Source: an uncultured Bacilli bacterium (lineage in GTDB: Bacteria > Bacillota_I > Bacilli_A > RFN20 > CAG-826). Taken from it: a DNA stretch of 6,390 nucleotides. A program made the translations under genes and the position numbers. This document shows positions 5,038-6,390 of the stretch, piece after piece. A model generated the notes under the pieces. The model worked only from the letters and a program-made list of their open reading frames with translations, searched no databases and had not been told where the DNA came from. The stretch lies in the NCBI GenBank assembly GCA_934162685.1, contig CAKPJO010000089.1, forward strand, positions 1 to 6,390, in the 5' to 3' direction. Every line of letters starts with the position of its first letter. Positions within the stretch are counted from its first letter, which is position 1.

Positions 5038-5697
5038 TTATTCACCTTTTAAGCAATTTATTCTTTGCTTAGTATCAGTTTTATTAAATAAATAAGAACC
5101 CGCTACTAACACATCCACACCGGCTTCGCGGCTTATTTTAGCTGTTACCTCATTAATACCACCATCTATTTCAATAAGCGTATTTAAATGGTTATCATCA
5201 ATATATTTACGTAATTGTTTTATTTTATCAATGCTTTCATTAATAAAAGATTGTCCACCGAATCCTGGTTCAACAGACATAACTAATATCAAATCAACCT
5301 TGTCTAAATATTTTAAAACATCATTAACACTTGTTTTAGGTTTAATCGATAATCCAACTTTGCCGCCACTACTTCTTATAGCATTTATAACATTTAAAAT
5401 TTCATTTTCTTTAACCGCTTCATAATGGAATGTGACTAAATCAGCACCATTTTTTACAAATTGTGGTCCATATGTTAATGGATCATCAATCATAATATGA
5501 ACATCATTAAATAAACTAGTAGTTTTAGCAATTGATTTTAATACTGGCATTCCAAAAGATATGTTAGGAACAAAATGACCATCCATAACATCAAAATGAA
5601 TCCATTCGGCACCACTAGATTCCATTAATTTTAATTCTTTTTCAAGATTATTAAAATCAGCGGATAAAATTGAAGGTGAAACAATAATTTTTTTCAT
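5038..5697 (-). CDS. rpe: Ribulose-phosphate 3-epimerase
   Basis: Interconverts ribulose 5-phosphate and xylulose 5-phosphate in the cytosolic non-oxidative pentose phosphate pathway. The 219 residues are the usual full length for this TIM barrel. Visible motifs are SPSILSADF (7-15), HFDVMDGHFVPNISFG (34-49), VHIMI (66-70), MSVEPGFGGQSF (140-151), EIDGGIN (176-182) and AGSYLF near the C-terminus. The metal ligands and catalytic residues of the family are present as His34, Asp36, His67 and Asp178, with Met38 in the active-site position. AAAGGA lies 11 nt before the ATG, inside the last codons of rsgA, and one base separates the rsgA stop from this start. It is co-transcribed with rsgA and the TPK-like gene, an arrangement common in low-GC Gram-positive bacteria. 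Nothing suggests loss of function. Confidence 0.98.
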   Translation of the reverse strand: MKKIIVSPSILSADFNNLEKELKLMESSGAEWIHFDVMDGHFVPNISFGMPVLKSIAKTTSLFNDVHIMIDDPLTYGPQFVKNGADLVTFHYEAVKENEILNVINAIRSSGGKVGLSIKPKTSVNDVLKYLDKVDLILVMSVEPGFGGQSFINESIDKIKQLRKYIDDNHLNTLIEIDGGINEVTAKISREAGVDVLVAGSYLFNKTDTKQRINCLKGE

Positions 5698-5698
5698 A

Positions 5699-6390
5699 TT
5701 AATATCGATCCTTTCGACAAATTAGTTCATTTGATATTTTCAAATAATTTTCATAACTATCTTTTGAAATTACGCCCATACTTATCGCATTTTTTACTTC
5801 ACAATCTATTTCATGGTTATGCAAGCAATTATTAAATTTACACTTTTCATATAAACGTTCAAATCCTGGGAAGCATTTAGCTAAATCTTCTTTAAAGAAT
5901 GGCAGTTCAAGAGAAGAAAAGCCAGGAGTATCAGCAATAAATCCGTCGTTATGATGAATTAATATCACTTCTTTTGTTTGATGTTTTCCTCTTCCTAAAG
6001 CGCTAGAATATTCTCCTATTTCGCGTTTAGATTCAGGAATTATCTCATTAAGTAAACTTGATTTTCCGACTCCGGTTTGTCCCATTAGAGCAATAACTTT
6101 ACCAGAAAATAACTTTTTAATATCTTCTAAACCTTCTTTTGTAACATTAGAATAGCATATAACATTAACGCCAATTTTTTCTAAAGAGTTCTTTTTACTT
6201 TCCAAATCTATCAAATCAACATTTTTATCCATCTTGCTAATTATTACATTAGCATGTATCTTGAAGTAATTAGCGTAGCTAATAAACTTATCAATTAGTA
6301 AAGAAGAAAAAGCTGGTTCACTTTTAGACATCACAATTGCTAATTCATCAACATTAGCAATATTAGGTCTGATTAGATAGTTTTTTCTTT
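5699..6390 (-). CDS. rsgA: Ribosome small subunit-dependent GTPase RsgA (5' end outside the window)
   Basis: A circularly permuted GTPase that checks late maturation of the 30S subunit. About 229 residues are visible; the frame stays open to the right edge, and the usual 290 or so residues imply that most of the N-terminal OB-fold is missing. The visible part opens RKNYLIRPNIANVDELAIV, a conserved junction into the GTPase domain, so the GTG at 6334 is internal and not the start. In permuted order follow G4 (ISKMD), G1/P-loop GQTGVGKSS, the switch segment GRGKHQTKEV, and G3 DTPGFSSLE. The C-terminal zinc finger CKFNNCLHNHEIDC has the expected Cys-x4-Cys-x-His-x5-Cys spacing. The switch reads HQT where relatives such as Bacillus have HTT; the second threonine is kept. 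It is the first visible gene of the operon; in relatives a PrkC-type kinase and phosphatase often precede it, which cannot be checked here. Confidence 0.97.
   Translation of the reverse strand, partial: RKNYLIRPNIANVDELAIVMSKSEPAFSSLLIDKFISYANYFKIHANVIISKMDKNVDLIDLESKKNSLEKIGVNVICYSNVTKEGLEDIKKLFSGKVIALMGQTGVGKSSLLNEIIPESKREIGEYSSALGRGKHQTKEVILIHHNDGFIADTPGFSSLELPFFKEDLAKCFPGFERLYEKCKFNNCLHNHEIDCEVKNAISMGVISKDSYENYLKISNELICRKDRY

Noticed and set aside
5036..5041. TPP riboswitch or other RNA control for the TPK-like gene
   Set aside because: Only two bases separate it from rpe and the ribosome binding site lies in rpe, so there is no room for a leader RNA.
5231..5425. Plus-strand open frame opposite rpe
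   Set aside because: Antisense shadow of a clearly functional epimerase gene.

Overview
The window is AT-rich bacterial DNA with tightly packed genes and purine-rich ribosome binding sites, many of the form AGGTGA about 5-6 nt before ATG. About a dozen tryptophans across the genes are read from TGG and no gene contains an in-frame TGA, so the code looks standard. The order rsgA-rpe-thiN-position gene facing a convergent rpmB is the arrangement known from Bacillus and relatives. Together these suggest a low-GC Bacillota or an Acholeplasma/Erysipelotrichia-like lineage, not a UGA=Trp mycoplasma. The exact taxon cannot be fixed from the sequence.

Left part (1-2846, minus strand): a Wadjet-type anti-plasmid/condensin operon, jetA (kleisin-like), jetB (KITE/DUF4194-like) and the first 263 codons of jetC (SMC/MukB-like ATPase with Walker A). 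The genes overlap by 1 and 14 nt, so translation is probably coupled. JetC's remainder and the expected nuclease jetD would lie beyond the left edge. The operon starts at a strong ribosome binding site behind a promoter region that carries two perfect 19-bp palindromes.

Middle (2847-3767, plus strand): a divergently transcribed small membrane protein (two helices plus a possible PH-like domain), then rpmB (ribosomal protein L28) with its own promoter and a terminator hairpin that works in both directions.

Right part (3781-6390, minus strand): an operon reading rsgA (5' end cut off by the window edge), rpe, a thiamine-pyrophosphokinase-like gene and a six-helix membrane protein, with 1-2 nt gaps or short overlaps throughout. 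rsgA (ribosome maturation GTPase) and rpe (pentose phosphate epimerase) look fully functional. The TPK-like protein keeps the family's general layout but has lost nearly all recognisable catalytic motifs. It is either a pseudoenzyme or a repurposed protein, and it is translationally coupled to the unknown membrane protein.

The most noteworthy items are the Wadjet operon beside a conserved housekeeping block, its twin-palindrome promoter, and the degenerate TPK with its membrane partner. I see no tRNA, rRNA, CRISPR array, insertion sequence or integrase. No stretch longer than 300 bases lacks a gene.
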